Notes: a model not told the origin generated them from the sequence alone. A stretch of 64,000 bases of DNA from Stenotrophomonas sp. BIO128-Bstrain (GCF_030128875.1 NZ_CP124620.1:1426001-1490000); one strand, 5' to 3'. Shown: positions 1 through 10,675, counted from the stretch's first letter. Made by a program: numbers and translations.

Positions 1-1361
1 CCTTGTTGAGTCACTTCCCGGTGTACCGCAGCTATCTCACCCACGCGGCTCCGGGCGCTGAGGATCGTCGGCTGTGGCAGCAGGCCATCGAGGCGGCCAT
101 CGCCGGCAGCGCGCCGGACCAGGTGGCTGCGATCGAGCAGATCGCCGCGTGGGTGCTGGCGCCGCCATCGCAGGAGGATGACCCGGCGCTGCATCGCCGC
201 GGCCTGGCGCTGCGGCAGCGGGCCCAGCTGCTCAGCGCGCCGCTCAACGCCAAGGCGGTGGAAGACAGCAGCTTCTATCGGCATGCGCCGCTGTTGTCCC
301 GCAACGAGGTTGGTAGCCATCCAACGGTACTGAGTGTGTCGGCACCGCGTTTCCATGGGTTCATGCGCGCCCGCCACGACCAGCACCCGCGCAGCCTGCT
401 TGCCACGGCCACGCATGACCATAAACGCGGCGAAGACGCCCGGATGCGATTGGCGGTGGTGTCAGCGTGGCCCGAATGGTGGCTGCGCCAGGTGCGTCGC
501 TTTGAACGGCTCGCAGCGTCACTCGGTGCCGGTGCACTGCATGCGGCGGACCGCGAGATGCTGTGGCAGACACTGGTCTCGGTCTGGCCGGCCGAGGGTG
601 GATCAGGCGCTGATCTCGCTGCGCGCGTGGTGCAGTGGCAGGCCAAGGCGCTGCGCGAGGGTGGCCAGCGCAGCAGTTGGGGCCATCCGGATGAGGCTTA
701 CGAGTCGTGCGCGGCGGCGGTGGTGGAAGCACTGATCGACAGCGATGCCGGGCAGGCGTTCCGCGCGGCCGTGCAGGACGTCGTGGCGCGCATCGCGCCG
801 GCCGGGGCGCGTTTCAGCCTGAGCCAGACCGCGCTGCGGCTGAGCGTGCCGGGCGTGCCGGATCTGTACCAGGGCACCGAAGGCTGGGATCTGTCATTGG
901 TGGACCCGGACAACCGGCGGCCGGTGGACTATGCGCTGCGTGGCCACTGGCGCCGGGATGCGCGTGCGTGGCCGGTACTGCTGCAGGGGTGGCGCGATGG
1001 CGTGGCCAAGGCGCGCCTGGTGCAGACCTTGCTGCAGGCCCGGAGCAGCGCCCCGGAGCTGTTCGCGCTGGGCGGTTATGTGCCATTGCCGACCACGCTG
1101 CCCGAACGCGTGCTGGCCTTCGCGCGCGAACACGGCGCGCAGCGGCTGATCGTGGTCGCCGCGATCGCCACCACCGTGCGTCCCGCGCAGGAAGTCACGG
1201 CGGCGTTGCCTGCCCGGTTCTGGGGCACGGGCCGCGTGACGATTCCGCAGGGGCGCTATCGCAATCTGCTCACCGGCACGTCGGTAGAAATCACCGACCC
1301 CGATATTTCCCTGCGGGCGCTGTCCGATGGCAGCCCCGTGACCCTGCTGATCAACGAGTGA
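1..1361 (+). CDS. treY: Malto-oligosyltrehalose synthase, C-terminal part
   Basis: This is the last ~453 codons of maltooligosyl-trehalose synthase, a cytosolic GH13-family isomerase that turns the reducing-end linkage of maltodextrins into a terminal trehalose unit for TreZ to release. The reading frame is open at base 1, so the catalytic barrel start lies upstream of the window; TreY proteins are usually 800-1000 residues. Recognisable family stretches are ATATHDHKRGEDARMRLAV (about residue 134 of the visible part) and the C-terminal VPGVPDLYQGTEGWDLSLVD followed by DNRRPVDY. A DUF2934 peptide gene and glgX follow at once on the same strand, as in xanthomonad glycogen/trehalose operons. The family call is firm; nothing can be said about the missing N-terminus. 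Confidence 0.93.
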   Translation, partial: LLSHFPVYRSYLTHAAPGAEDRRLWQQAIEAAIAGSAPDQVAAIEQIAAWVLAPPSQEDDPALHRRGLALRQRAQLLSAPLNAKAVEDSSFYRHAPLLSRNEVGSHPTVLSVSAPRFHGFMRARHDQHPRSLLATATHDHKRGEDARMRLAVVSAWPEWWLRQVRRFERLAASLGAGALHAADREMLWQTLVSVWPAEGGSGADLAARVVQWQAKALREGGQRSSWGHPDEAYESCAAAVVEALIDSDAGQAFRAAVQDVVARIAPAGARFSLSQTALRLSVPGVPDLYQGTEGWDLSLVDPDNRRPVDYALRGHWRRDARAWPVLLQGWRDGVAKARLVQTLLQARSSAPELFALGGYVPLPTTLPERVLAFAREHGAQRLIVVAAIATTVRPAQEVTAALPARFWGTGRVTIPQGRYRNLLTGTSVEITDPDISLRALSDGSPVTLLINE

Positions 1362-1371
1362 AGCAAGCGCA

Positions 1372-1532
1372 ATGGACGAAAACGAACGACGTGAACGCAT
1401 CGGGGCCCTGGCCCGCCAGATCTGGGAAGCCGAAGGCCGTCCGGACGGGCAGGACCAACGGCATTGGTTGATGGCCGAACGGCTGTTCGATGCCGAGCTG
1501 CAGGCCGCGGGCCACACCGTCGAGACGCGCCG

Positions 1533-1536
<4 letters not shown>
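1372..1536 (+). CDS. DUF2934-type small protein
   Basis: A 54-residue acidic/basic peptide beginning MDENERRERIGALARQ and including the run QIWEAEGRPDGQDQRHWLMAE. The pattern of an N-terminal helix, a W-x-x-x-G-R-P sequence and H-W-x-x-A is typical of DUF2934 proteins, whose function is unknown and which are often found beside glycogen and trehalose genes. It starts 10 bases after the treY stop and its TGA overlaps the glgX ATG (ATGA), so it is almost certainly co-translated with both. No signal peptide or membrane segment is present. A regulatory or chaperone role for the neighbouring glucan enzymes would be pure inference. Confidence 0.8.
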
Positions 1537-3668
<2,132 letters not shown>

Positions 3669-3679
3669 GTTGTCCCAGT

Positions 3680-3707
3680 CCTCCCGGCACGACGCCGTGC
3701 CGGGAGG
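3680..3707. terminator. Hairpin between convergent glgX and lysR-type gene
   Basis: Perfect 11-bp inverted repeat CCTCCCGGCAC / GTGCCGGGAGG with a 6-base loop, placed 12 bases after the glgX stop and 8 bases after the stop of the convergent regulator gene. There is no T-run, so it may act as a bidirectional transcript end or RNA-stabilising stem rather than a classic intrinsic terminator. Confidence 0.6.
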
Positions 3708-3714
3708 TCCCAGG

Positions 3715-4623
3715 TCAGCGCTCCTGGTCCAGCTCGCGCCGGACCACGCCGGCAACCCAGTCCATGAACGCCGCCACCCGTCGCGGTAGATGACGGCGTT
3801 GCGCGTAGAGCAGTGTTACCGGCATCGGCTCTGCTTTCACGTCCGAGAGGATCTCCACCAGGGTGCCCGCGGCCAGTGCCTGGCGCACGCCGAGCAGCGG
3901 GACCTGGATGATCCCCAGCCCGGCCAGGGCTGCGGCGGTATAGCCCTCGCCACTGTTGACCGTCACCGCACCGGCCATGGGCAGGCTCTGATAGGTCTGC
4001 CCGTCGTAATACTCGAATCCGGGCGAACGCTGACCGAGGGTGCTCACGTAATGCACCAGCGCGTGGCCGGCCAGGTCGGCCAGCGTGGTCGGCGTGCCCC
4101 GGGCGGCGAGATAGGACGGGCTGGCGCAGTTGATGATCGGCAGCTGGCCCAGCGGGCGGGCCACCAGGGTGTTGTCGTCCAGTGGACCGACCCGGAGCAC
4201 GCAGTCGAACCCTTCGCGGATCAGATCGACCCGGCGGTCGGTACCGCTCACTTCCATTTCCACGCCAGGGTGCTGGGCCAGGAAGGCAGGCAGCTGCGGT
4301 ATCACCAGTTGCCGGGCCAGCCCGCTGGACATATCCACCCGCAGGCGCCCCTTCAGCTGCGCCGTATCGACCCGGAACATGCCCTGCAGGTCGTCCATGT
4401 CATGCAGCAGATCGTGTGCCCGCGCCTGGAACTGGGCGCCGTCGGCGGTCAGCTGCACCCGGCGGGTGGTCCGATGCAGCAGTTGCACACCCACATCCGC
4501 TTCCAGCCGCTGCACGGCCAGCGACACACTGGCCTTGGGGAGACCGAGGCTGTCGGCGGCGCCGGTGAAGGAGCCGAGTTCGGCCACCCGGAGGAAGCAG
4601 CGCAGGTGATCGAGGCGATCCAT
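3715..4623 (-). CDS. LysR-family transcriptional regulator
   Basis: A 302-residue LysR-type regulator. The N-terminal winged helix-turn-helix is clear (MDRLDHLRCFLRVAELGSFT, then ADSLGLPKASVSLAVQRLEA), followed by the periplasmic-binding-protein-like effector domain with RLRVDMSSGLARQLVIPQLP. It is of the common group that includes regulators next to oxidoreductase genes. It is divergent from a short-chain dehydrogenase gene 104 bases away, which is its most likely target together with its own promoter. The effector cannot be read from the sequence. Confidence 0.93.
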   Translation of the reverse strand: MDRLDHLRCFLRVAELGSFTGAADSLGLPKASVSLAVQRLEADVGVQLLHRTTRRVQLTADGAQFQARAHDLLHDMDDLQGMFRVDTAQLKGRLRVDMSSGLARQLVIPQLPAFLAQHPGVEMEVSGTDRRVDLIREGFDCVLRVGPLDDNTLVARPLGQLPIINCASPSYLAARGTPTTLADLAGHALVHYVSTLGQRSPGFEYYDGQTYQSLPMAGAVTVNSGEGYTAAALAGLGIIQVPLLGVRQALAAGTLVEILSDVKAEPMPVTLLYAQRRHLPRRVAAFMDWVAGVVRRELDQER

Positions 4624-4727
4624 GGATTGTTCGTGATTATTGGATAGTCAAATCAGCATCCGCCGATTTATCCGCGCACGCAACACCAATAGGCTGACAA
4701 CCATTCCCACAACGCAGGTGTACTGAC

Positions 4728-5489
4728 ATGCGCAACGCAACCCGAGTCGTCCTGATCACCGGCGGCAGCCGTGGCCTGGGCCGCAATGCCGCCCTCGCAC
4801 TGGCCGCCGACGGCGCCGATATCGTGCTCACCTATCGCAGCCAGGCCGGCGCCGCCCAGGAAGTGATCGCGCAGATCGAAGCACTCGGCCGTCGCGCGGC
4901 CGCGCTTCCCTTGGACATGGCCGACAGCGCCGGTTTTGCCGCCTTCGCCAGCCAGGTCCGCAGCGTGCTAGATGGCTGGGGCGAGACCCATCTGCAGGGC
5001 CTGCTCAACAACGCCGGCGAAGGCCTGCACGCGATGATCGCCGACACCACCGTCGATCAGTTCGACGCCCTGGTCGCGGTCCATCTGAAGGGACCGTACT
5101 TCCTGACCCAGGCGGTGTTGCCGCTGCTTGCCGATGGCGGCCGCATCCTCAACGTCTCCAGCGGGCTGGCACGCTTCTCGCTGCCGGGCAGCTCGGCCTA
5201 CGCGATGATGAAGGGCGGCATCGAAGTGTTTACCCGTTACCTGGCCAAGGAACTGGGCGCCCGCGGCATCAGTGCCAACACGCTCGCCCCCGGCGCGATC
5301 GAAACCGACTTCGGTGGCGGCCGCGTGCGCGACGACGCGCAGGTCAATGCGATGGTGTCCTCGGTCACCGCGATGGGCCGCCCGGGCAAGCCGGACGACA
5401 TCGGTCCGGTGGCGGTGGCGCTGCTGTCGCCTCAGACGGCGTGGATCAACGCGCAGCGGGTGGAGGCGTCGGGCGGCATGTTCGTCTGA
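4728..5489 (+). CDS. SDR-family NAD(P)-dependent oxidoreductase
   Basis: A 253-residue classical short-chain dehydrogenase/reductase. The cofactor motif TGGSRGLG lies at residues 9-16, NNAG follows the central strand, and the catalytic Ser and YxxxK appear as SSGLARFSLPGSSAYAMMKG. The basic residue in SRG and the sequence LTYRSQ after the second strand favour NADP(H). The C-terminus GRPGKPDDIGPVAVALL...AQRVEASGGMFV is usual for the family. Divergent from the LysR gene, which probably controls it. The substrate is unknown. Confidence 0.9.
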   Translation: MRNATRVVLITGGSRGLGRNAALALAADGADIVLTYRSQAGAAQEVIAQIEALGRRAAALPLDMADSAGFAAFASQVRSVLDGWGETHLQGLLNNAGEGLHAMIADTTVDQFDALVAVHLKGPYFLTQAVLPLLADGGRILNVSSGLARFSLPGSSAYAMMKGGIEVFTRYLAKELGARGISANTLAPGAIETDFGGGRVRDDAQVNAMVSSVTAMGRPGKPDDIGPVAVALLSPQTAWINAQRVEASGGMFV

Positions 5490-5560
5490 GATCGCGGGCG
5501 GTCAAAGCGGCCATCGTGTGGCACGCGCGGTTCTCATTGCTGGCAGTGGATCGAGGGCCG

Positions 5561-5581
5561 GTCACGACCGTGGGTCGTGAC
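5561..5581. repeat. Palindromic hairpin, REP-like
   Basis: Perfect 9-bp inverted repeat GTCACGACC-GTG-GGTCGTGAC between the dehydrogenase gene and the small membrane-protein gene. Its size and intergenic position fit the small REP-type palindromes abundant in Stenotrophomonas, but only one copy is seen in this window, so the family assignment is inference. Confidence 0.45.
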
Positions 5582-5667
5582 GCTCTCGGTTGATCGAGTG
5601 AGAATGGTTCGCATCAAGCGCCGTCAATGGCTATGATGCGGGTCCTTCCGCCACGCTCGAGCCTGCC

Positions 5668-5997
5668 TTGAAGACTGCTTCGCCACTCAGCCCGATGGGC
5701 CGCGTCTTCGCCACGGTGGCTTTCGTCGAAGCCCTGACGTGGGCCGGCCTGTTGATCGGCATGTATTTCAAGTACCACGCAGCGGATCCAACGCCGGTCG
5801 GCGTCAAGGTGTTTGGACCGGTGCACGGCGTCGCCTTCATGGTCTACGTCGTGGTGTCGGTCCTGGCTGCAATCCGCTTGCGTTGGCCGTGGTGGGCCGC
5901 ACTGCTGGCACTGGCCGCGGCGGTGCCGCCGCTGGTCACGCTGCCGCTGGAATGGTGGTTCAAGCGCCGGGGGCTGTTGTCCGCGCCGCTGCGTTGA
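5668..5997 (+). CDS. DUF3817-type small integral membrane protein
   Basis: A 109-residue protein with three hydrophobic segments (about residues 12-33, 50-68 and 74-93) and the conserved DUF3817 features FVEALTWAGLL and GPVHGVAFMVYV. Function unknown; members are single-domain inner-membrane proteins. The frame can start at TTG 5668 or ATG 5695; no good ribosome site precedes either, and no in-frame ATG exists further upstream, so the start is uncertain. It stands alone, followed by a hairpin that separates it from the convergent ribonucleotide reductase operon. Confidence 0.85.
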   Translation: MKTASPLSPMGRVFATVAFVEALTWAGLLIGMYFKYHAADPTPVGVKVFGPVHGVAFMVYVVVSVLAAIRLRWPWWAALLALAAAVPPLVTLPLEWWFKRRGLLSAPLR

Positions 5998-6005
5998 AGC
6001 CCCCA

Positions 6006-6035
6006 CGGTAAGCCCGCGCAATCGCGGGCCTACCG
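6006..6035. terminator. Hairpin between convergent genes
   Basis: A 13-bp stem with a single A/C mismatch, arms CGGTAAGCCCGCG and CGCGGGCCTACCG, with loop CAAT. It lies between the stop of the membrane protein gene and the stop of the convergent thioredoxin-like gene. No T-run, so probably a bidirectional stem or REP-like element. Confidence 0.5.
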
Positions 6036-6044
6036 TCCAGGGCG

Positions 6045-6368
6045 TCACCCCGCGCCCAACACCGCCAGGATCTGCTTCGGCGTCTGGAACCCCGCCAGTC
6101 GGGCGGTTTCGTGACCGTCGCGCACCACCAGCAGCGTCGGTGTCTGGCGCAACCCCAGTTCGCGGAACAAGCCCTCACCCACGGTTTCCAGCTTCACCTT
6201 CAACACTGTCATCCCGGCGTCCGCGATGGCGCCGGAGACACTGGCCAACGACATCTCCAGCATCCGGCACCCGGGGCAATCGTCCTTGTGGAAGTCCACC
6301 AGCAGCGCAGGGTGTTCGCGCAGGGCGGCGTGGTAATCCTCAGCGGTCCGGGCGTGCAGGGTCAGCAT
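6045..6368 (-). CDS. Thioredoxin-family protein (CPGC active site)
   Basis: A 107-residue thioredoxin-fold protein, last gene of the nrd operon. The active-site motif is DDCPGCRML (Cys31 and Cys34) instead of WCGPC, and the cis-proline loop is RQTPTLLVV at residues 74-82, followed by the usual GF...L end. The ATG at 6368 lies inside the flavodoxin gene (7-base overlap), arguing for translational coupling. Being directly downstream of nrdA, nrdB and a flavodoxin, it is a plausible dedicated reductant of the NrdA active-site or C-terminal disulfide; this is inference from context. Confidence 0.85.
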   Translation of the reverse strand: MLTLHARTAEDYHAALREHPALLVDFHKDDCPGCRMLEMSLASVSGAIADAGMTVLKVKLETVGEGLFRELGLRQTPTLLVVRDGHETARLAGFQTPKQILAVLGAG

Positions 6369-6832
6369 GTCGTGGATGTCTCGGTAGTGGCCAACACGGC
6401 GTCGGTCCAGTGGTGGATGGCGTGGGTGTCGGCGGCGCCGTGCGGCATCTGCTCGATCTCCAGCACGGGGTACGGGGAGTGGAAGAAGCGCGCCAGGCGG
6501 TGCGCGGCGCCGCAGTAGTACTCTTCGCCCCATTGGGTCTCGCCGGTGCCGAATACCGCGGCCGGGAAGGGCAGGGGCAACCCGAAACGATCCCGCAGCG
6601 CGGCCGCGCAGTCCTTCATTTCCGCCGGGGTGCGCCCGGCGTTGTCGGTCCATGAGCCAAGCAGGCACAGGGCGGGGGGATCGGCGGGCAAGGCCAGGGC
6701 GATGTCGCCGGCATCGACGTCGAGCCAGTCCACGCGGTGGCCCAGCGCTTCGCAGCGGGCCCGGACCAGCATGGCGACCTCGCGGGTGTTGCCGCTCAGC
6801 GAGGCGAAGGCCAGCAGGATATGCATCGGCAT
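6362..6832 (-). CDS. Flavodoxin
   Basis: A 156-residue flavodoxin-fold protein. The FMN-phosphate loop is visible as ASLSGNTREVA (residues 10-20), followed by LLGSWTDNAGRTP and VFGTGETQWGEEYYCG, the two further FMN loops. It begins 6 bases after the nrdB stop. The Shine-Dalgarno AAGGA overlaps that stop; its spacing suits the second ATG (6826, MHILLAF) better than the first at 6832, so the protein may be two residues shorter. Likely role: one-electron donor for assembly or repair of the NrdB diiron-tyrosyl cofactor, as NrdI or YfaE do elsewhere; the role is inferred from position. Confidence 0.88.
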   Translation of the reverse strand: MPMHILLAFASLSGNTREVAMLVRARCEALGHRVDWLDVDAGDIALALPADPPALCLLGSWTDNAGRTPAEMKDCAAALRDRFGLPLPFPAAVFGTGETQWGEEYYCGAAHRLARFFHSPYPVLEIEQMPHGAADTHAIHHWTDAVLATTETSTTC

Positions 6833-6838
6833 GCGTCC

Positions 6839-7879
6839 TTACAGATCGTCGAAACCGTTGTCCGAATTGGTCTTCTTGTAGCTGGCGTTGCGCATCTCGA
6901 AGAAGTCGGTCTTGGTTTCGGTGAAGTTGTCGGCGTAGGCCTTGATCCACGGCATCACGTTGACGTTGGTCTCGCTGTACAGCTTCTCGATCCCGAGCAT
7001 GCCGGCCATCTTGTTGGCGCGGTACTTCACGTAGCAGATCATCTCGTCCACATCGATGCCGTCGATGCCGTCGAGCACTTCCCCGGTCCAACGCGTCTCC
7101 AGCTGGATGGCGTGCTCAAAGGCCTCGTGTACGTAGGCGGTCAGCTGCTCGCCCTGCAGGGCAGGGTTCTCACCGATGATGGCGCGGATCAGTTCGCTGA
7201 TGAACTTGGTGTGGGCCAGCTCGTCGCGGTTGATGAAGCTGATGATCTTGCCGGTGCCGGTCATGCGGTTCTGGCGGACCAGGTTGTAGAAGAACGCGAA
7301 GCCCGAGTAGAAGTTGATGCCTTCCAGGATCGAGGACTGGATCAACGCGCGGATCAGCGTCTCGGCGGTCTTCTCGCGCATGAAGTCATCGTAGGACTGC
7401 ATGATCGGCGCATTGCGGGCCAGGATGGTCGGGTGGGTACGCGCGATCTCGAACACCCGGTTCTGGTCGGCCAGGCCGGCGATCGAGGCCAGCACGTAGC
7501 TGTAGCTTTCGTTGTGGATCACTTCCTGCTGGCCGATGATCGCGGCGTTGGCGTGCGCGGCCGGATCGGTGATGTACTCGGCGACGTTGTAGATGAAGCG
7601 CGTCTGCGGGGAATCCAGCGTGGCGAGCAGGCCGATGATCGAGTCGTAGGCGTTCTTCTCGCGGGCATTGAGCTCACCGTACTGGCGCGCGTCACCCTTC
7701 ATGTCGACTTCGTCGGGAATCCAGAAGTTGGTCGAGAGCTCCTTGTACGCCCGGTAGAACGACGGGTAGGGGATGTCGTTCCAGTTGAGGATGCCACTGG
7801 TGCGGCCGTTGATGATGCCGGTGGAGCGGTTGGGGTGGCGCGGTTCGAGGATCTTGATGCGTTCGAGGGGGATGGCCAT
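6839..7879 (-). CDS. nrdB: Ribonucleotide reductase class Ia, beta subunit
   Basis: A 346-residue diiron-tyrosyl radical subunit that generates the radical used by NrdA to make deoxyribonucleotides. The metal and radical site is intact: EVIHNESY supplies Glu119, His122 and the radical Tyr126; further ligands are Glu186 in ILEGINFY and Glu220/His223 in RDELAHTKF. The C-terminal tail NSDNGFDDL is the kind of peptide that docks to NrdA. The start at 7879 (MAIPLERIK) is preceded by AGGA; the longer in-frame start at 7975 lies in the hairpin-rich spacer and is rejected. The conserved Tyr indicates class Ia, not the manganese class Ib. Confidence 0.96.
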   Translation of the reverse strand: MAIPLERIKILEPRHPNRSTGIINGRTSGILNWNDIPYPSFYRAYKELSTNFWIPDEVDMKGDARQYGELNAREKNAYDSIIGLLATLDSPQTRFIYNVAEYITDPAAHANAAIIGQQEVIHNESYSYVLASIAGLADQNRVFEIARTHPTILARNAPIMQSYDDFMREKTAETLIRALIQSSILEGINFYSGFAFFYNLVRQNRMTGTGKIISFINRDELAHTKFISELIRAIIGENPALQGEQLTAYVHEAFEHAIQLETRWTGEVLDGIDGIDVDEMICYVKYRANKMAGMLGIEKLYSETNVNVMPWIKAYADNFTETKTDFFEMRNASYKKTNSDNGFDDL

Positions 7880-7901
7880 GGGGGGTGTGTCCTGGAGCAG
7901 A

Positions 7902-7988
7902 GCCCCCTGAGTCAGGGGGCGGCCGCGAAGCGGCGGGGGTCTGGGTGGTTGTAATGCGGGGCCCATGGTTTGCACAGCGAACCATGGG
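7902..7988. other. Two strong hairpins in the nrdA–nrdB spacer
   Basis: The 133-base spacer contains two perfect inverted repeats: GCCCCCT-GAGTC-AGGGGGC (7902-7920) and CCCATGGTT / AACCATGGG separated by 9 bases (7962-7988). Neither has a T-run. They could set different mRNA stability or partial termination between nrdA and nrdB. Confidence 0.6.
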
Positions 7989-8012
7989 AGCGTCAGCGCG
8001 AATGCGATGCGC

Positions 8013-10391
8013 CTACCCGCACCATTCGCATTCGGCGATGTCGATATCGTTGGAGCGCACGTAGTAGGTCGTCTTCAGGCCTTCGCGCCAGGCACTCATG
8101 TGCAGCGCGAGCAGGGTGCTGGCGCGGATGGTGCTGGGCACGTACAGGTTGAAGCTGATCGACTGATCCACGTGGCGCTGGCGGCGGGCGTTCTGGCGGA
8201 TGCTGGCGAACTGGTCGACCCGGTAGGCGCCTTTCTCGTAGTACGGATAGGTCTCCAGCGACAGGTCCGGCGCAGCCACCGGCCGGCGGAAGTCCTTCTT
8301 TTCTTCGTAGTAGAAGGCGCCGTACACCGGGTCGATCGAGGCCGTGGAGCCGGCGATCTGGGCGGTGCTCATGTTCGGGGCCACCGCCATCAGCCAGCCA
8401 TTGCGCAGGCCGTTGACGCCGACCTGCGCGGCCAGTTCGCGCCAGGCCGGGCTGTCATAGCCACGGGCGCGGAAGTACTCGCCGTTCTGCCACTCGCTGC
8501 CGACGAACGCGCTGTAGCGCCCCTTTTCCTTGGCCAGGGTCATGCTGGCCTGGATGGTGAGGTAGTTGATGCGCTCGTACAGGCTGTCGGCATAGTCCTC
8601 AGCCTGGGGCGAGTTCCACTCGATCTGCTGCAGGGCCAGCAGGTGGTGCCAGCCGAAGGTACCCAGCCCGATCGCGCGGTACTTGCGGTTGGTGATGGTC
8701 GCCTGCGGCACCGGCAGCTGGTTGAGGTCGATCACGTTGTCCAGCATCCGCACCTGGATCGGCACGAGGCGCTCGAGCACGTCGCTGGTCAGCAGGTCCG
8801 GCGCGGCCGTGACCGCACGGCCCAGGTTGATCGAGGACAGGTTGCACACCACGAAATCGCCGGCCTGTCTGGTCGTCACGATCTGGTCGCCGCTGATCAT
8901 CTCCTGGATCATGCGGGTGGGGCTCATGTTCTGCAGGATCTCGGTGCACAGGTTGCTGGAGTAGATGCTGCCGGCATGCTTGTTCGGGTTCTTCCGGTTC
9001 ACTTCGTCCCGGTAGAACATGAAGGGATTGCCGGTCTCCAGCTGACTCACCATGATCCGCTTGAACAGGTCGATGGCCTTGATCGTGCGCCGGCTGATCC
9101 GTTCATCGGCCACGACCTCCTCGTACTTCTCGCGGAAGCTGCCCTGGCCGCGCTGCTCATCGTGGAAATCCTGCAGGTACCAGCCCTTGATCCGCTTCAC
9201 CTCGTACGGATCGAACAGGTACCAGTCGCCACGGCGCTCCACCGCTTCCATGAACAGGTCGGGCAGGCACACCGAGGTGAACACGTCGTGCGCGCGCAGG
9301 CGCTGGTCGCCGTTGTTCAGGCGCAGATCGAGGAAGGCCTCGATATCGCGATGCCAGACATCCAGGTACACCGCGATCGCGCCCTTGCGCTGGCCGAGCT
9401 GGTCCACGCTCACCGCAGTGTTGTTGAGCTGCTTGATCCACGGCACCACGCCGCCGGAGGAATTGGCCACGCCCCGGATCGATGAGCCCGCCGAGCGCAC
9501 ATAGCCCAGGTACGCACCCACCCCACCACCGTGCTTGGAGACGCGCGCCACGTCGGTGTTGGAGTCGTAGATGCCCTGCAGGCTGTCGTCCACCGTGTCG
9601 ATGAAGCACGAGGACAGCTGGCCGCCGACCTTGCCAGCATTGGCCAGGGTCGGCGTCGCCACCGTCATGTACAGGTTGGACAGCGCCCAGTAGGCCTCGC
9701 GCACCAGCAGCATGCGCCGGCGCCGCGAGCGTTCGCCATGCTCGTGTTCGTGCTGCATCAGGTACAGCGCGATGGTCAGCCAGCGTTCCTGCGGCAGCTC
9801 GTACACCGCACGGGAGTGATCGGTGGCCAGGTACCGGGTCGCCAGCAGGTACAGCCCGTTGTAGGCGAACAGCGTGTCGCGCTCGGGCTCGATCATCTGC
9901 CCGGCTTCCTCCAGTTCATCCTTGGAATACGCCTTGAGGATGTCGATCGAGTAGACGTTGCGGTCGGCCAGGCTTTCCTGCAGCCCCACGTACGAGCCGT
10001 ACTTCAGCGTGGCATCGTAGAAGCGGTTCTTGCTGGCGCGCTTGTACAGCCGCCGCAGGTAGAGGCGGGCGGCGAAGTGCTCCCAGTCCGGTGCGGTCAG
10101 GTCGATGCGTGATTCGGCCTCGCGGATCAGCAGGTCCACCATCTCATCGGCGCTGAGCTGCTGCCGCCGGGCGATCTGCCCGAGCACGCTGCGCAGATAG
10201 TCGGCCACGTCCAGTTGCGGGAACTCGGTATGCACGCTGTGCACCGTGCGTTCCAGCCGCGGCTGGTCGAAGGGCATGCGTCGGTTGCCGCCCTCCTTGG
10301 TGATCCACAGTGTTTCACCGCCGGTGGCGGCATCCAGGGCGGTGTCGGTGGGTGGGGTGGCGGTCGAGGCGACGGTGTCGTCGGTGTTCAT
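8013..10391 (-). CDS. nrdA: Ribonucleoside-diphosphate reductase class Ia, alpha subunit
   Basis: A 792-residue catalytic subunit. An N-terminal ATP-cone is present (LWITKEGGNRRMPFDQPRLE onward), so overall activity should be ATP/dATP controlled. Active-site features: SSCFIDTVDD and VVCNLSSINL supply the redox cysteines, NLCTEI the thiyl-radical Cys and neighbouring Asn and Glu, TTYYVRSND the tyrosine pair of the radical path, and the C-terminus ends CEWCG, the mobile cysteine pair reduced by thioredoxin. The start at 10391 (MNTDDT) has GGAG at proper spacing; a start five codons earlier lacks one. It leads the nrdA–nrdB–flavodoxin–thioredoxin unit. Confidence 0.96.
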   Translation of the reverse strand: MNTDDTVASTATPPTDTALDAATGGETLWITKEGGNRRMPFDQPRLERTVHSVHTEFPQLDVADYLRSVLGQIARRQQLSADEMVDLLIREAESRIDLTAPDWEHFAARLYLRRLYKRASKNRFYDATLKYGSYVGLQESLADRNVYSIDILKAYSKDELEEAGQMIEPERDTLFAYNGLYLLATRYLATDHSRAVYELPQERWLTIALYLMQHEHEHGERSRRRRMLLVREAYWALSNLYMTVATPTLANAGKVGGQLSSCFIDTVDDSLQGIYDSNTDVARVSKHGGGVGAYLGYVRSAGSSIRGVANSSGGVVPWIKQLNNTAVSVDQLGQRKGAIAVYLDVWHRDIEAFLDLRLNNGDQRLRAHDVFTSVCLPDLFMEAVERRGDWYLFDPYEVKRIKGWYLQDFHDEQRGQGSFREKYEEVVADERISRRTIKAIDLFKRIMVSQLETGNPFMFYRDEVNRKNPNKHAGSIYSSNLCTEILQNMSPTRMIQEMISGDQIVTTRQAGDFVVCNLSSINLGRAVTAAPDLLTSDVLERLVPIQVRMLDNVIDLNQLPVPQATITNRKYRAIGLGTFGWHHLLALQQIEWNSPQAEDYADSLYERINYLTIQASMTLAKEKGRYSAFVGSEWQNGEYFRARGYDSPAWRELAAQVGVNGLRNGWLMAVAPNMSTAQIAGSTASIDPVYGAFYYEEKKDFRRPVAAPDLSLETYPYYEKGAYRVDQFASIRQNARRQRHVDQSISFNLYVPSTIRASTLLALHMSAWREGLKTTYYVRSNDIDIAECEWCG

Positions 10392-10625
10392 GCGTTCTCC
10401 ATGCATGGCGCAGTGCCCAGCAGGCGGCGCGGCAGAGCCGTGCGGCAGCCGGACAGAAGGCGTGATTGGTGGGCAGGCCCTGCGTGTGCAGGAATACGTC
10501 GCCAGAGGCTCACATCGGTGGCAACGGGCCTTGCTTCCAGGCGCCGGTCAGGGATACGACGGGGCGTTCTACTACGGCGCGGCGTCGTGACGGTGCACCG
10601 GGCCTGGCGGAAGCGGGGAGCCGAT

Positions 10626-10675
10626 GGACACAACATAGTGGGGTCGTGGTGGATCGTCAACCGCAGATGTAGTGC
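10626..10675 (-). promoter_or_regulatory. Candidate tandem NrdR boxes upstream of nrdA
   Basis: Read on the minus strand, GCACTACATCTGCGGT (10675-10660) and CCACTATGTTGTGTCC (10641-10626) each match about 9-10 of 16 positions of the NrdR consensus ACACTATATATAGTGT, sharing the CACTA core 34 bases apart. Tandem boxes about three helical turns apart are usual for this repressor of nrd operons. The matches are imperfect in the right halves, so the call is tentative. Confidence 0.35.
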
